From: Paenibacillus endophyticus
GTDB lineage: Bacteria > Bacillota > Bacilli > Paenibacillales > Paenibacillaceae
NCBI RefSeq assembly: GCF_014192395.1
Contig: NZ_JACHXW010000029.1
Location: forward strand, 1-64,000
Direction of reading: 5' to 3'
Length of the DNA stretch: 64,000 nucleotides
Part shown: positions 56,632 to 64,000 of the stretch, piece by piece
How positions within the stretch are numbered: position 1 is the stretch's first letter
How the letters are laid out: each line of letters opens with the position of its first letter
Translations under genes and position numbers: made by a program
Notes under the pieces: generated by a model
The model's database searches: none
The model's input: the letters and a program-made list of their open reading frames with translations, nothing else
Told to the model about the DNA's origin: nothing

Positions 56632-57585
56632 ATGTCCAAGTATGTGAAAATAAGCTGCTTAGCGCCGCCGCTCAAAGAGGTGGATCCCGGTCAGGGATTC
56701 GAAGGCGTCGTGAACCAAATGATAGAGAAATGGGAAGAACATCTGCAGCATGTATTGCCGGAACGGCCCGATTTGCTCGTATTGCCCGAGTGCTGCGACG
56801 ATCCTGCCTTCAAAGACATGAGCATGGAGTGGTTGTACGAGTATTATCGCTATCGAGGTAACCGGATCCGCGATTTCTTGGCGCAAGCCGCTCGTACCCA
56901 TCGCTGTTATATCGCTTATTCGGCCAACGTCGAGATGCCGGACGGCAGCTTTCGCAACGCGACCCAGTTTCTGGATCGTGCCGGCGAGGTTTGCGGCACG
57001 TATAACAAAAATTATATTACGATTCGGCAGAAGTCCACGTCGGACACGTTATACGGGAACGAAGCGCAAGTCATTCAGACGGATTTCGGCCGGATTGCTT
57101 GCATCATCTGCTTTGATATTAATTTTAATGAGTTGTTGGAGCAATATGCGGAGCAAAAGCCTGATTTAATCGTATTTTCTTCCGCTTACCATGGGGGCTT
57201 GATGCAAGCCTATTGGGCTTACACGTGCAGGGCTCATTTTGCGAGCGCAATCTGGCGTCCCGACTATTCTTCTATTGTAACCCCCGTCGGTGAAGTCGTG
57301 GGAGAGAGTACGCTATTTTATCCCTACGTGACAAGAACCGTCAATTTGGATAGCGTCGTCGTTCATTATGACTACAACTGGGAGAAGCTCGAGCTCGTGA
57401 AGCGGAAATACGGCACTAAAGTGCTGATCAGTGATCCCACAAGGCTGAATGCGTTTCTAGTCTCATGCGAAACCGACGAGTTCTCGATTCAAGATATTGT
57501 GAAGGAATTCGACTTGGAGTTATTGGATGATTATTGGATGAGATGCAGAGCGGATCGTGGCAAGCCCGGTCATCTCGAGCAGTGA
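56632..57585 (+). CDS. Carbon-nitrogen hydrolase (nitrilase superfamily)
   Basis: 317 residues. The Glu-Lys-Cys triad is visible: LVLPECCDD, YNKNYITIR and ACIICFDINF. The enzymes hydrolyse amides, carbamoyl groups or nitriles. It starts 25 bases after the racemase stop, with GGGGGAG upstream. In this operon it may release an amide or N-carbamoyl group from the imported compound before or after racemisation. It is not a part of the described NSAR pathway, so its presence is the distinctive feature here. Confidence 0.88.
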   Translation: MSKYVKISCLAPPLKEVDPGQGFEGVVNQMIEKWEEHLQHVLPERPDLLVLPECCDDPAFKDMSMEWLYEYYRYRGNRIRDFLAQAARTHRCYIAYSANVEMPDGSFRNATQFLDRAGEVCGTYNKNYITIRQKSTSDTLYGNEAQVIQTDFGRIACIICFDINFNELLEQYAEQKPDLIVFSSAYHGGLMQAYWAYTCRAHFASAIWRPDYSSIVTPVGEVVGESTLFYPYVTRTVNLDSVVVHYDYNWEKLELVKRKYGTKVLISDPTRLNAFLVSCETDEFSIQDIVKEFDLELLDDYWMRCRADRGKPGHLEQ

Positions 57586-57606
57586 CGCCAGGGAGGAGAG
57601 AGGTGG

Positions 57607-58440
57607 ATGGACATGTTTACGGTTCGTGACGAGAATATATATTATCGCTTGGTAACCGAGGCCTGCGAGCTTCGGGAAATTGTCGAGCTGCAGAACTTGG
57701 TGTGGGGACCTGATCCCGTCACCTCCATGCAGCAGATGAGCGCGGCGATTCTGCACGGAGGATCGGTCATCGGTGCTATTTCCGGTGATAGGCTCGTCGG
57801 ATTTTGCTACGGATTCATAGGGTATGACGGCAAGGAGCCTTATGTAGGGTCGCATATGATGGGTATTCATCCCGACTACCGCAACCTTGGGATCGGAATG
57901 CGGTTAAAGCTGGAGCAGCGATTATGGGCGTTGCAGTCAGGGTACGGCAAAATCGTATGGACCTTCGATCCGTTCGAATCGCGCAACGGTTACCTGAATA
58001 TATGCAAGTTAGGCGGAACGGTGTCCGCCTATATCCCCGAATTCTATGGGATTGATGCTTCCGGTTTCCCGACGGACCGCTTCCTTGTGGAGTGGTCATT
58101 GAACTCCGATCACGTGATTCGCGCAATCAACGGGCAGTCGAAGCTGGTCGAACACGCATCCGTCTATCCGCGCATGCTGCCAGTCCAATATGCGGATGAG
58201 AAGGTGATCGAGATGGGAGAATCGGACAGTCCATTTCTGCTCGGCAAGTCAAATGGGCTCAGGCTCCCCATCCCGCGGGCCGCAGCCAAGCTAAAGCAAC
58301 TGCAGCCTGAAATCTATAAGGTTTGGCAGCGGCAAGTTCGGGAACTGGCCACGGCTTCGTTCGCCAGCGGTTATCAAGTCGTGTCCTGCCAGCAATCAGA
58401 CCCGGACATTCAAGATTACGTGCTGGAGATAAAAAGATGA
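57607..58440 (+). CDS. GNAT acyltransferase (putative amino-acid N-succinyltransferase)
   Basis: 277 residues, longer than simple GNATs and like the COG3375-type proteins that accompany NSAR genes. The acyl-CoA site is MGIHPDYRNLGIGMRLKLEQ, with FDPFESRNGYLNICKLGG downstream. In Geobacillus the equivalent enzyme succinylates D-amino acids. GGAGGAGAGAGG lies before ATG 57607. It overlaps the M20 gene by four bases (ATGA). Confidence 0.85.
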   Translation: MDMFTVRDENIYYRLVTEACELREIVELQNLVWGPDPVTSMQQMSAAILHGGSVIGAISGDRLVGFCYGFIGYDGKEPYVGSHMMGIHPDYRNLGIGMRLKLEQRLWALQSGYGKIVWTFDPFESRNGYLNICKLGGTVSAYIPEFYGIDASGFPTDRFLVEWSLNSDHVIRAINGQSKLVEHASVYPRMLPVQYADEKVIEMGESDSPFLLGKSNGLRLPIPRAAAKLKQLQPEIYKVWQRQVRELATASFASGYQVVSCQQSDPDIQDYVLEIKR

Positions 58441-59610
58441 AAGAAGCGATTATAGCATGGCTTAAAACGCGCAGGCATGAGCTGAAGACGACCTACGCAG
58501 AATTGCACGCGTTAGCGGAACCAAGCTGGCAGGAACATATGACAACTGAATATCTGCAGTGCGTATTAGAGGAGATTGCGATGGAATACGAGAGCTTTCC
58601 CGGCCACACCGGGCTTGTCGCGCATTGGAAGGGAGGAAGCAGCCCGTTAGCTCATGCTGCTTCGAAGAAAGGTCCGATTGTCGCGCTACGAACGGATATC
58701 GATGCGTTATGGCAGCAAGTGGACGGCGTAAGCACAGCGAATCATTCCTGCGGCCATGATGCGCATATGACGATGGCGTTGTACGCGCTTAAGGCATTGC
58801 GGGCAATTGGTTTCGAGCCCGAGGTAGAATTGAGAAGTCCTGTTCCAGCCGGCGGAAGAAGTAGGGGAAGGCGCGCTGAAGCTGCTGCAAGCGGGCTGCC
58901 TCGACGACGTCGACTATTTGCTTGGCATTCATTTGCGTCCGGCCAAGGAGATGCCGGAAGGCATGGCCTCCAGCGCGATTTACCATGGCGCATGTGCCAT
59001 ATTGGAGGGAGAGGTCTTTGGCCGTCAGGCTCATGCCGCCCGTCCGGCTGACGGGGTAAACGTGGTTGATATCTTGGCCGACGTCGTGCACGCCGTTCGT
59101 GATATCTCCGCAAGCTATTCGTCCATACCGGCTTCCTGCAAAGTTACGAAGCTTCACGTTCCGAACGAAAGCAGCAATATCATACCGGATTACGCGTCAT
59201 TTTCCATAGATCTACGCGCGCAGACGAATCAAGCGATGGATGCCTTGCTTCCCGAATTGTTGTCTGCCGTTCAATCCGTCGGCCGGGCATCCGACGGCTC
59301 CGTGGAGCTGCGGATGAAGAACCGAATGGCTGCAGCGCGTCCCGATCCCTATCTGGAGGCATTGGTCGGAGACGTCATCGCAGAGCTGCTCGGCGATGAC
59401 GGACGGGTTCAGCCTCCCGTGACGCCGGGCGGGGAGGATTTTCACTTTTATCCGTTGCATAAGCCGGAGCTGCGCGCCACCATGATCGGACTCGGCTGCG
59501 GTTTGCTCCCCGGCTTGCATCATCCGCAGATGCGGTTTGACCTCGATGCCTTGGAGATTGGCGCGACGATCCTGGCCTTATCGGTCGTTCGGTTAAACTC
59601 CGCCAAATGA
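58437..59610 (+). pseudogene. M20 family metallopeptidase/deacylase with a single-base frameshift
   Basis: About 390 residues when repaired. N-terminal half has VALRTDIDALWQ and NHSCGHDAHMTM (metal ligands); after one extra A near 58835 the frame changes and continues LFQPAEEVGEGALKLLQAGC, LLGIHLRPAKEMPEGM, then GEDFHF and GLHHPQ to the stop. This is the M20D layout of N-acyl amino acid hydrolases, the L-desuccinylase of the NSAR pathway. Everything else is intact, so a sequencing error or a very recent mutation is as likely as true loss. Start overlaps the GNAT stop. Confidence 0.85.
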
Positions 59611-59642
59611 TAAGCGGTCCTTATGGCCCGCTTATTTTTTTT
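59610..59642 (+). terminator. Rho-independent terminator between convergent genes
   Basis: ATAAGCGG/CCGCTTAT stem with a 10-base loop and a long T run, immediately after the deacylase stop and before the 3' end of the kinase gene on the other strand. Confidence 0.8.
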
Positions 59643-59655
59643 ATTCTATCGCCGA

Positions 59656-61455
59656 TTAATCTCCGATATCCGAGTCCACGATAAACTTCATATGCACCTC
59701 AACGATCATGCCGTCTCCGGGCGAGCTGTAGAACTGCAGCCCGTATTCCTCTCCATAAAGAAGCTTGATTCGCTCCTGAACGTTGCGAATTCCGTAACCG
59801 CTGCCGTTCGGAGTGACGATCTTCCTGCCGGATCGCAGCGCCTTCAGCTGCTCCTCGTCCATACCGGCCCCGTCGTCAACGACGGACAGAATGAGCCGGT
59901 CCCCATGGCGTTCGCTGGTTACCGTTATGATTCCCTCCCGATTCTCGCTCTTCAATATGCCGTGCATAATGGCATTCTCGACAATGGGCTGCAACGTAAG
60001 CTTCGGAATGATGGCTTGCTGTATCTCTTCATCTACCTGCACATTAAACTCGATTTTTTGCTGGAAACGAATGTTTTGAATCCGGACATAATAATCGACC
60101 AGCTTCAGCTCCTTTTCAATCGTGATGATATCCTGTCCATTGCTAAGCGCAAGCTTGTAGTAGCCGGCAAGCGAATGAACAAGGGAAGGGATTTGGTCAT
60201 TCATCCCGAATTGGGCCATCCAGTTGATCTGATCCAGGGTATTGTACAGAAAGTGGGGATTAATCTGGGATTGTAAGGCTTTCAATTCCGATTTGATCGC
60301 ACGTACTTCGTAATCTTTTAACAGAGCCAGCCGTTGCGACATGAAATTATAGCTCTGGATAAGCTCTCCGATCTCGTCATCCCCCGATGGCTTTGCTATA
60401 GGCTCGAGCGATCCAGCTTCCACGGCTTTCATCTTTCGGCTCAGATATGTAATCCGCCTTGTCATATGAAGGGAGATCACATGGGCAAGACCGATCGCCA
60501 GCAATCCGACGGCAAGCAAACTGACAAGGAGCTCGTTCTGAAGGCGCGAGCTTCTGGACACGATCTCATGATGGGGAATAACCGTAACCATCGTCAGGTC
60601 GGTCTGCGAAATCGGCCGTTGGAGGAACTCCAGCCTCTTGCCATTAACGATTTGCGTCTCGCTGCCATTGGCATTCCGAAATAAGGACGGCGTGCTTCCC
60701 TCGGTTGGTAGATACTCTTGCATCAGCTTGTCGTCTGAAGCAATCAGAACGAGACCGTCGCTGCCCTGCAAATACGTAAGACTATTTTTGACGGTATTCG
60801 CGCGGGATACGATTTCTTTGAGATTCCGTTCATCCATATCAATACGGAGCAGGCCAATCGTTTCATTGTAGTGGTCGGGATGGCGGATGAGTCTTGCAAC
60901 CGATATGACCGGAGCGGCATTGACGGTTTCGGCCTTATAATCGCGAGAGGAGAACCACATCACCTTCACCTTTGCGGCATCAAGCTTCCGAAACCATGCC
61001 GTGTGCAAAACATCTTTGAGCCGAAACGTGTTTTGACCTTCATCGGCGAACAGGAAACCATGAGGCATATAGAGCCTAACTGTGCGAATGTTGATACTGT
61101 CTTGATGGGAATCCAAAAATTGAATCAGCCGATTCCCGTCTTCCAATTGCTCATACAGCGTGTAGTCGTCCGAATTTCGGGTTAAGACGCGGGTAATCTG
61201 CACTTCATCCAACGCGATCAGGTCCGAAATATCGGTAACATGCTTCAGTTTATAAGCGAGAAAGGAATGCGTCTGGTCAAAGCTTTGATTGAGCGAGAAG
61301 CTGACCATTTCCTGAATGATGCCGGCCACTTTGCCGGATGCATAGAACTGAAGATACAGAATAGGGAAGAGGATAAGCAACAGATAAGACAGCAGCAGCT
61401 TTTGCTTCAATCTCAGTTTAAGCAGAAGTCGATTGACGGTTTTAAACATCGGCAA
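59656..61455 (-). CDS. YesM-type sensor histidine kinase, second system
   Basis: 599 residues. Membrane segment about 20-42 (LLLSYLLLILFPILYLQFY), a ~265-residue extracytoplasmic region, second membrane segment about 310-332 (LLVSLLAVGLLAIGLAHVIS), HAMP linker, the motif LQSQINPHFLYNTLDQINW with the phospho-accepting His, and a C-terminal ATPase domain (PIVENAIMHGI, DDGAGM, GSGYGIRNV). Its start overlaps the regulator stop by 14 bases, so the pair is co-translated in the order regulator-kinase. It faces the racemase operon and probably senses the compound handled there. Confidence 0.95.
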   Translation of the reverse strand: MPMFKTVNRLLLKLRLKQKLLLSYLLLILFPILYLQFYASGKVAGIIQEMVSFSLNQSFDQTHSFLAYKLKHVTDISDLIALDEVQITRVLTRNSDDYTLYEQLEDGNRLIQFLDSHQDSINIRTVRLYMPHGFLFADEGQNTFRLKDVLHTAWFRKLDAAKVKVMWFSSRDYKAETVNAAPVISVARLIRHPDHYNETIGLLRIDMDERNLKEIVSRANTVKNSLTYLQGSDGLVLIASDDKLMQEYLPTEGSTPSLFRNANGSETQIVNGKRLEFLQRPISQTDLTMVTVIPHHEIVSRSSRLQNELLVSLLAVGLLAIGLAHVISLHMTRRITYLSRKMKAVEAGSLEPIAKPSGDDEIGELIQSYNFMSQRLALLKDYEVRAIKSELKALQSQINPHFLYNTLDQINWMAQFGMNDQIPSLVHSLAGYYKLALSNGQDIITIEKELKLVDYYVRIQNIRFQQKIEFNVQVDEEIQQAIIPKLTLQPIVENAIMHGILKSENREGIITVTSERHGDRLILSVVDDGAGMDEEQLKALRSGRKIVTPNGSGYGIRNVQERIKLLYGEEYGLQFYSSPGDGMIVEVHMKFIVDSDIGD

Positions 61456-62995
61456 TCCGCTTTCGGTATTCCGATGGCTGCAATCCGGTTACTTTTTTGA
61501 AAATTTTGCTGAAATATTCCCCGTCCCCGTATCCCACCTGAAGCGCGATATCGAACAGCTTGAGATCTTTGCTCGCGAGCAGCTCTTTAGCCCGGTCAAT
61601 TCTGTATTCCGAAAGGAAATTTTTGATCGTCGTACCGGTTCCCTCCTTAAATACGAAGCACATATGGGGAATGGTTACGCCTACATATTCGCTAATTTCG
61701 GTCAATGTCAGTTGGCGGTTCCGATAATTTCGTTCGATGTACTGAATCACATGCCGGATGATGGAGTTGCCCTTGCGCGCCTCGAGATAATTGAATAGAA
61801 CGTCGAGTTCATTATTCAGCAGCCGGTGCAAGTCGCAAAGAGACTGACAAGCGTACAAAAGCGCCGCGAATGTTCCCACCGCCGCTTCCTGCTTGAAAGC
61901 GGGGATGCCGCTTTCTTTGCCGACTTGTTGAACCGTTTGATAGAGCTGCAAATACAAGCCTTTCGTATATGCGACCTGCGTGTCCGGATAGTTCCGAATG
62001 TCGCGAGCTAAATCCGCCAGCCAAAGCTTTGCCGAATCGGGACCCTCTTTTTGAAGCGATAGGGCAAATGCTTCGGAACGCCTTTCATCCAATTGGAATG
62101 CATCGGCGTTAGAATGGCCGGCTATTTTCCAGACAACCGTGTTCGGAGGCTCGTAAAAGCTTCTTTGAAGCTGGATTACCGCGGATAAATAGGAGTCGTA
62201 TATCTCATCCATGACACGGACTTGCCGACCAACCGCCATGTGGAAGCCCGGGACTTTCGGCATCCGATGAGAAACGTCGTGAATCCATCGCTCAAGTCTG
62301 TCTTCGAAGAGGAAGGATTCCTCCGAACGACAAGTTAAATGGATGACAATGTGAAAATCGTCTTTCATCGTGCAGAAGCAATGTAATGCTTCGGTCAGCG
62401 CAGCCGATTCTAGCTGTTGAAGCACGCTCTCGGATTGTTCGAGGGGGTGATGCCACTTGAGAATGGAGGAAGCGCAGGAATAGGAATGATCCGGCTCCGC
62501 TCCGATCAAAGGCAACAAGCGCTCAAGTTTGTCTGCATGGAATACGGGAGAACAAAGCAGCGCCGCTATTTCTCGTTTGATTAGAGGGATGCTTGCTTCT
62601 TCACCCAAGTCGATTTGCCGTTCCTTTAGGATGACGTCGGAAGCATTGCGAATCGCTTCATTTAATTCGTTCGGTTGGATGGGCTTTTCTACGTAATGAA
62701 CCGCTTGCAAAGAAATGGCGGCTTTCAAATACTCTTTGTCCGAGAAGCCGCTCATAAAGATGATGCGAACCTTTGGACAAAACGAACGAATGGAGCGCGC
62801 CGCTTCAATGCCGTCCATGCGTGGCATTCGAATATCGGTAAGCAGGATGTCCGGTCGGAACTGCTCGGCGATCCGAACGGCATCAAAGCCATCTTCCGCT
62901 TGCCTCACTTCATCGATGCCATGTTGCTGCCAATCTGTTTTCATTAGGATTCCCTGGCGAATCAATTGCTCGTCTTCCACTAGCAATAGCTTCAT
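61442..62995 (-). CDS. YesN-type AraC response regulator, second system
   Basis: 517 residues. Receiver domain with VEDEQ acidic pocket and phospho-acceptor Asp in ILLTDIRMPRMDG; middle region; AraC helix-turn-helix at the C-terminus (ITLTEISEYVGVTIPHMCFV-like first helix pair and DGEYFSKIFKKVTGLQPSEY). GGGAGAAC precedes the ATG. It is the best candidate to bind the TTAATTCC...TCGAA motif before 50531 and 55494; a third copy lies beside its own promoter. Confidence 0.94.
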   Translation of the reverse strand: MKLLLVEDEQLIRQGILMKTDWQQHGIDEVRQAEDGFDAVRIAEQFRPDILLTDIRMPRMDGIEAARSIRSFCPKVRIIFMSGFSDKEYLKAAISLQAVHYVEKPIQPNELNEAIRNASDVILKERQIDLGEEASIPLIKREIAALLCSPVFHADKLERLLPLIGAEPDHSYSCASSILKWHHPLEQSESVLQQLESAALTEALHCFCTMKDDFHIVIHLTCRSEESFLFEDRLERWIHDVSHRMPKVPGFHMAVGRQVRVMDEIYDSYLSAVIQLQRSFYEPPNTVVWKIAGHSNADAFQLDERRSEAFALSLQKEGPDSAKLWLADLARDIRNYPDTQVAYTKGLYLQLYQTVQQVGKESGIPAFKQEAAVGTFAALLYACQSLCDLHRLLNNELDVLFNYLEARKGNSIIRHVIQYIERNYRNRQLTLTEISEYVGVTIPHMCFVFKEGTGTTIKNFLSEYRIDRAKELLASKDLKLFDIALQVGYGDGEYFSKIFKKVTGLQPSEYRKRIADV

Positions 62996-63032
62996 AAAGT
63001 TCTCCCTTCCGGAATGCGTTATTCATAACTTC

Positions 63033-63101
63033 ATTATAATAGGTTTGATTCGGACGCAACACGAAATCTTAATTCCCGACAGGAAATCGAAGGATTGACG
63101 G
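63033..63101. promoter_or_regulatory. Regulator promoter (minus strand) and third copy of the 33-bp motif
   Basis: The motif TTAATTCCCGACAGGAAA then TCGAAGGATTGACGG lies at 63069-63101 on the plus strand. On the minus strand, TATAAT at 63038-63033 is a good -10 box for the regulator gene, so the motif sits just upstream of that promoter in inverted orientation. No -10 is found at the usual distance in the plus direction. Confidence 0.5.
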
Positions 63102-63221
63102 GATGCGTTATGTCAAAAATGAGCAATAGAAAAGAAATCACATCAACCGTACCATGGTATAATCAAAGATATTCGTATACAAATAATTACATAATTCTTA
63201 TAAAGAAGGGAAATGAGCAAT

Positions 63222-63650
63222 ATGGCAAATATCGAGCACTTACAGACCGTTAATGTTCCAGCTAGAACGGTATATGAAGCATTAACCACAGCAAAAGGAC
63301 TTTCAGAAATATGGACAAATGAATTAACAGTCAATGATCAGATCGGTTGTATAAATGAGTTCCGATTTGGCGGCAAAGGCTTAACAAAGATGCGAGTTGA
63401 TGAGCTTGTTACCGATAAAAAGATTTTGTGGCAGTGTGTGGATTCAGATCCAGAATGGATCGGTACGACAATTTCTTTTGATTTGGAGGAAAAAAACGGG
63501 AAGACTTCAATCATTTTTCGTCAGATGAATTGGGAGGAAGTGACCGCATTTTATCGCGTATGTAATTATAACTGGGCTATTTTTTTGTATAGTCTTAAAC
63601 AGTATTGCGAAGAAGGCGAGGGTCTTCCGTATCATAAGCGGAAGTTTTAG
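63222..63650 (+). CDS. SRPBCC (AHSA1-like) domain protein
   Basis: 142 residues of the START-like/SRPBCC fold. ANIEHLQTVNVPARTVYEAL and GLSEIWTNEL give the first strand-helix pair; FDLEEKNGKTSIIFRQMNWE matches the later strands, and the C-terminal helix (WAIFLYSLKQYCEEGEG) is typical of AHSA1-like proteins, which bind hydrophobic ligands. Start at 63222, with AAGGG 11 bases upstream; ATG 63213 in the same frame is possible. A TATAAT at about 63159 may be its -10. It does not appear to belong to the racemase regulon. Confidence 0.8.
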   Translation: MANIEHLQTVNVPARTVYEALTTAKGLSEIWTNELTVNDQIGCINEFRFGGKGLTKMRVDELVTDKKILWQCVDSDPEWIGTTISFDLEEKNGKTSIIFRQMNWEEVTAFYRVCNYNWAIFLYSLKQYCEEGEGLPYHKRKF

Positions 63651-63721
63651 AACCGTTGAAAACACGGATGGTTGGACTAAAGTACATGATCCTGAGAACT
63701 GATTTCGGAAATATTTGATAA

Positions 63722-63910
63722 GTGCTTGCCAATGCTCACATTGAGATGCCTCTTGAGGAAGTAGAACGATTGCTTGAAAGTCTGGTTCATGAGATGCGGG
63801 TTGCCGAAGTGAGCATAATGGATTTTCAAGTACGCAGCAAAAAGACATCTCCAGCCCGCAGGAAGGAACTATTTGATATAAACATTCGCCGCAATGACAG
63901 AATAAACTGA
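63722..63910 (+). CDS. Unrecognised 62-residue open frame
   Basis: GTG start, ANAHIEMPLEEVERLLESLV then HEMRVAEVSIMDF; helical and charged. No family recognised and no convincing ribosome site. It may be a fragment. Confidence 0.2.
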   Translation: MLANAHIEMPLEEVERLLESLVHEMRVAEVSIMDFQVRSKKTSPARRKELFDINIRRNDRIN

Positions 63911-64000
63911 TGGAACTTGGTGGATCGCAGTGTTCCTCGAACGACAGCAGCCTGCCGAAGATCGATCTGTACATTTATGAAATCGATCTGAATTCTGTAC

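Noticed and set aside
63069..63212. Third 33-bp motif as activator of the SRPBCC gene at 63222
   Set aside because: No -10 box lies at the distance seen at the other two sites; placement relative to the regulator's minus-strand promoter is better, though not proven.

Overview
The window looks like a chromosome segment of a low-to-moderate GC Firmicute of the Paenibacillaceae (Paenibacillus, Cohnella or a close relative). The clues are three LplABC/YtcP-type sugar importers without their own ATPase, two YesM/YesN two-component systems, S-layer-homology (SLH) anchored giant enzymes, collagen-like spore-surface proteins, a sporulation sigma-factor relic, IS1182 and IS110 insertion sequences, and strong AGGAGG-type ribosome binding sites. 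No tRNA, rRNA or CRISPR was seen.

Region 1 (1-28.2 kb) is a plant-glycan locus. After the end of a first transporter (permease 3' end plus lipoprotein) come a YesM/YesN pair, a lipoprotein-permease-permease importer, a GH106-like and a GH78-like alpha-L-rhamnosidase, a 2959-residue secreted GH53-like galactanase with many Ig-like domains and three SLH repeats, and a GH115-like alpha-glucuronidase. Four promoters here share a direct repeat CGGAAwT-13N-CGGAAwT (20-bp period) about 57 bp before the -10 box, so the local YesN is the likely common activator. The enzyme set fits rhamnose- and glucuronate-decorated galactan or arabinogalactan (rhamnogalacturonan side chains). A c-di-GMP-I riboswitch with its terminator lies just behind the giant gene, with no adjacent open reading frame to control.

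Region 2 (28.2-50.4 kb) is accessory and decaying. Intact genes are a GH26 mannanase, a hydroxypyruvate-isomerase-like TIM barrel, a GH32 fructanase with CBM66-like repeats, an orphan HicB-like protein, an amidohydrolase/MarR pair, a MetX-like hydrolase/LysR pair, two collagen-like proteins and a DUF4259 protein. Between them lie relics of a sporulation sigma factor, GH42, GH2, an FtsX/MacB-type permease, IS4-like, IS1182 and IS110 transposases. Three families of short non-coding repeats are confined to 37.9-49.6 kb, including a ~255-bp element (two full copies and one partial) with mutually exclusive hairpins.

Region 3 (50.4-63.1 kb) is a second regulon. It has a permease-permease-lipoprotein importer, an SLH-protein relic, and an operon of N-succinylamino-acid-racemase-like enolase, nitrilase-superfamily amidase, GNAT acyltransferase and M20 deacylase (with one frameshift), followed convergently by a second YesM/YesN pair. 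Three copies of a 33-bp motif (TTAATTCC...TCGAA...CGG) lie before the importer, before the operon and beside the regulator gene. This ties them together as a putative system for importing and converting a D-amino-acid-containing or N-acylated compound. The window ends with an SRPBCC protein and unrecognised sequence.
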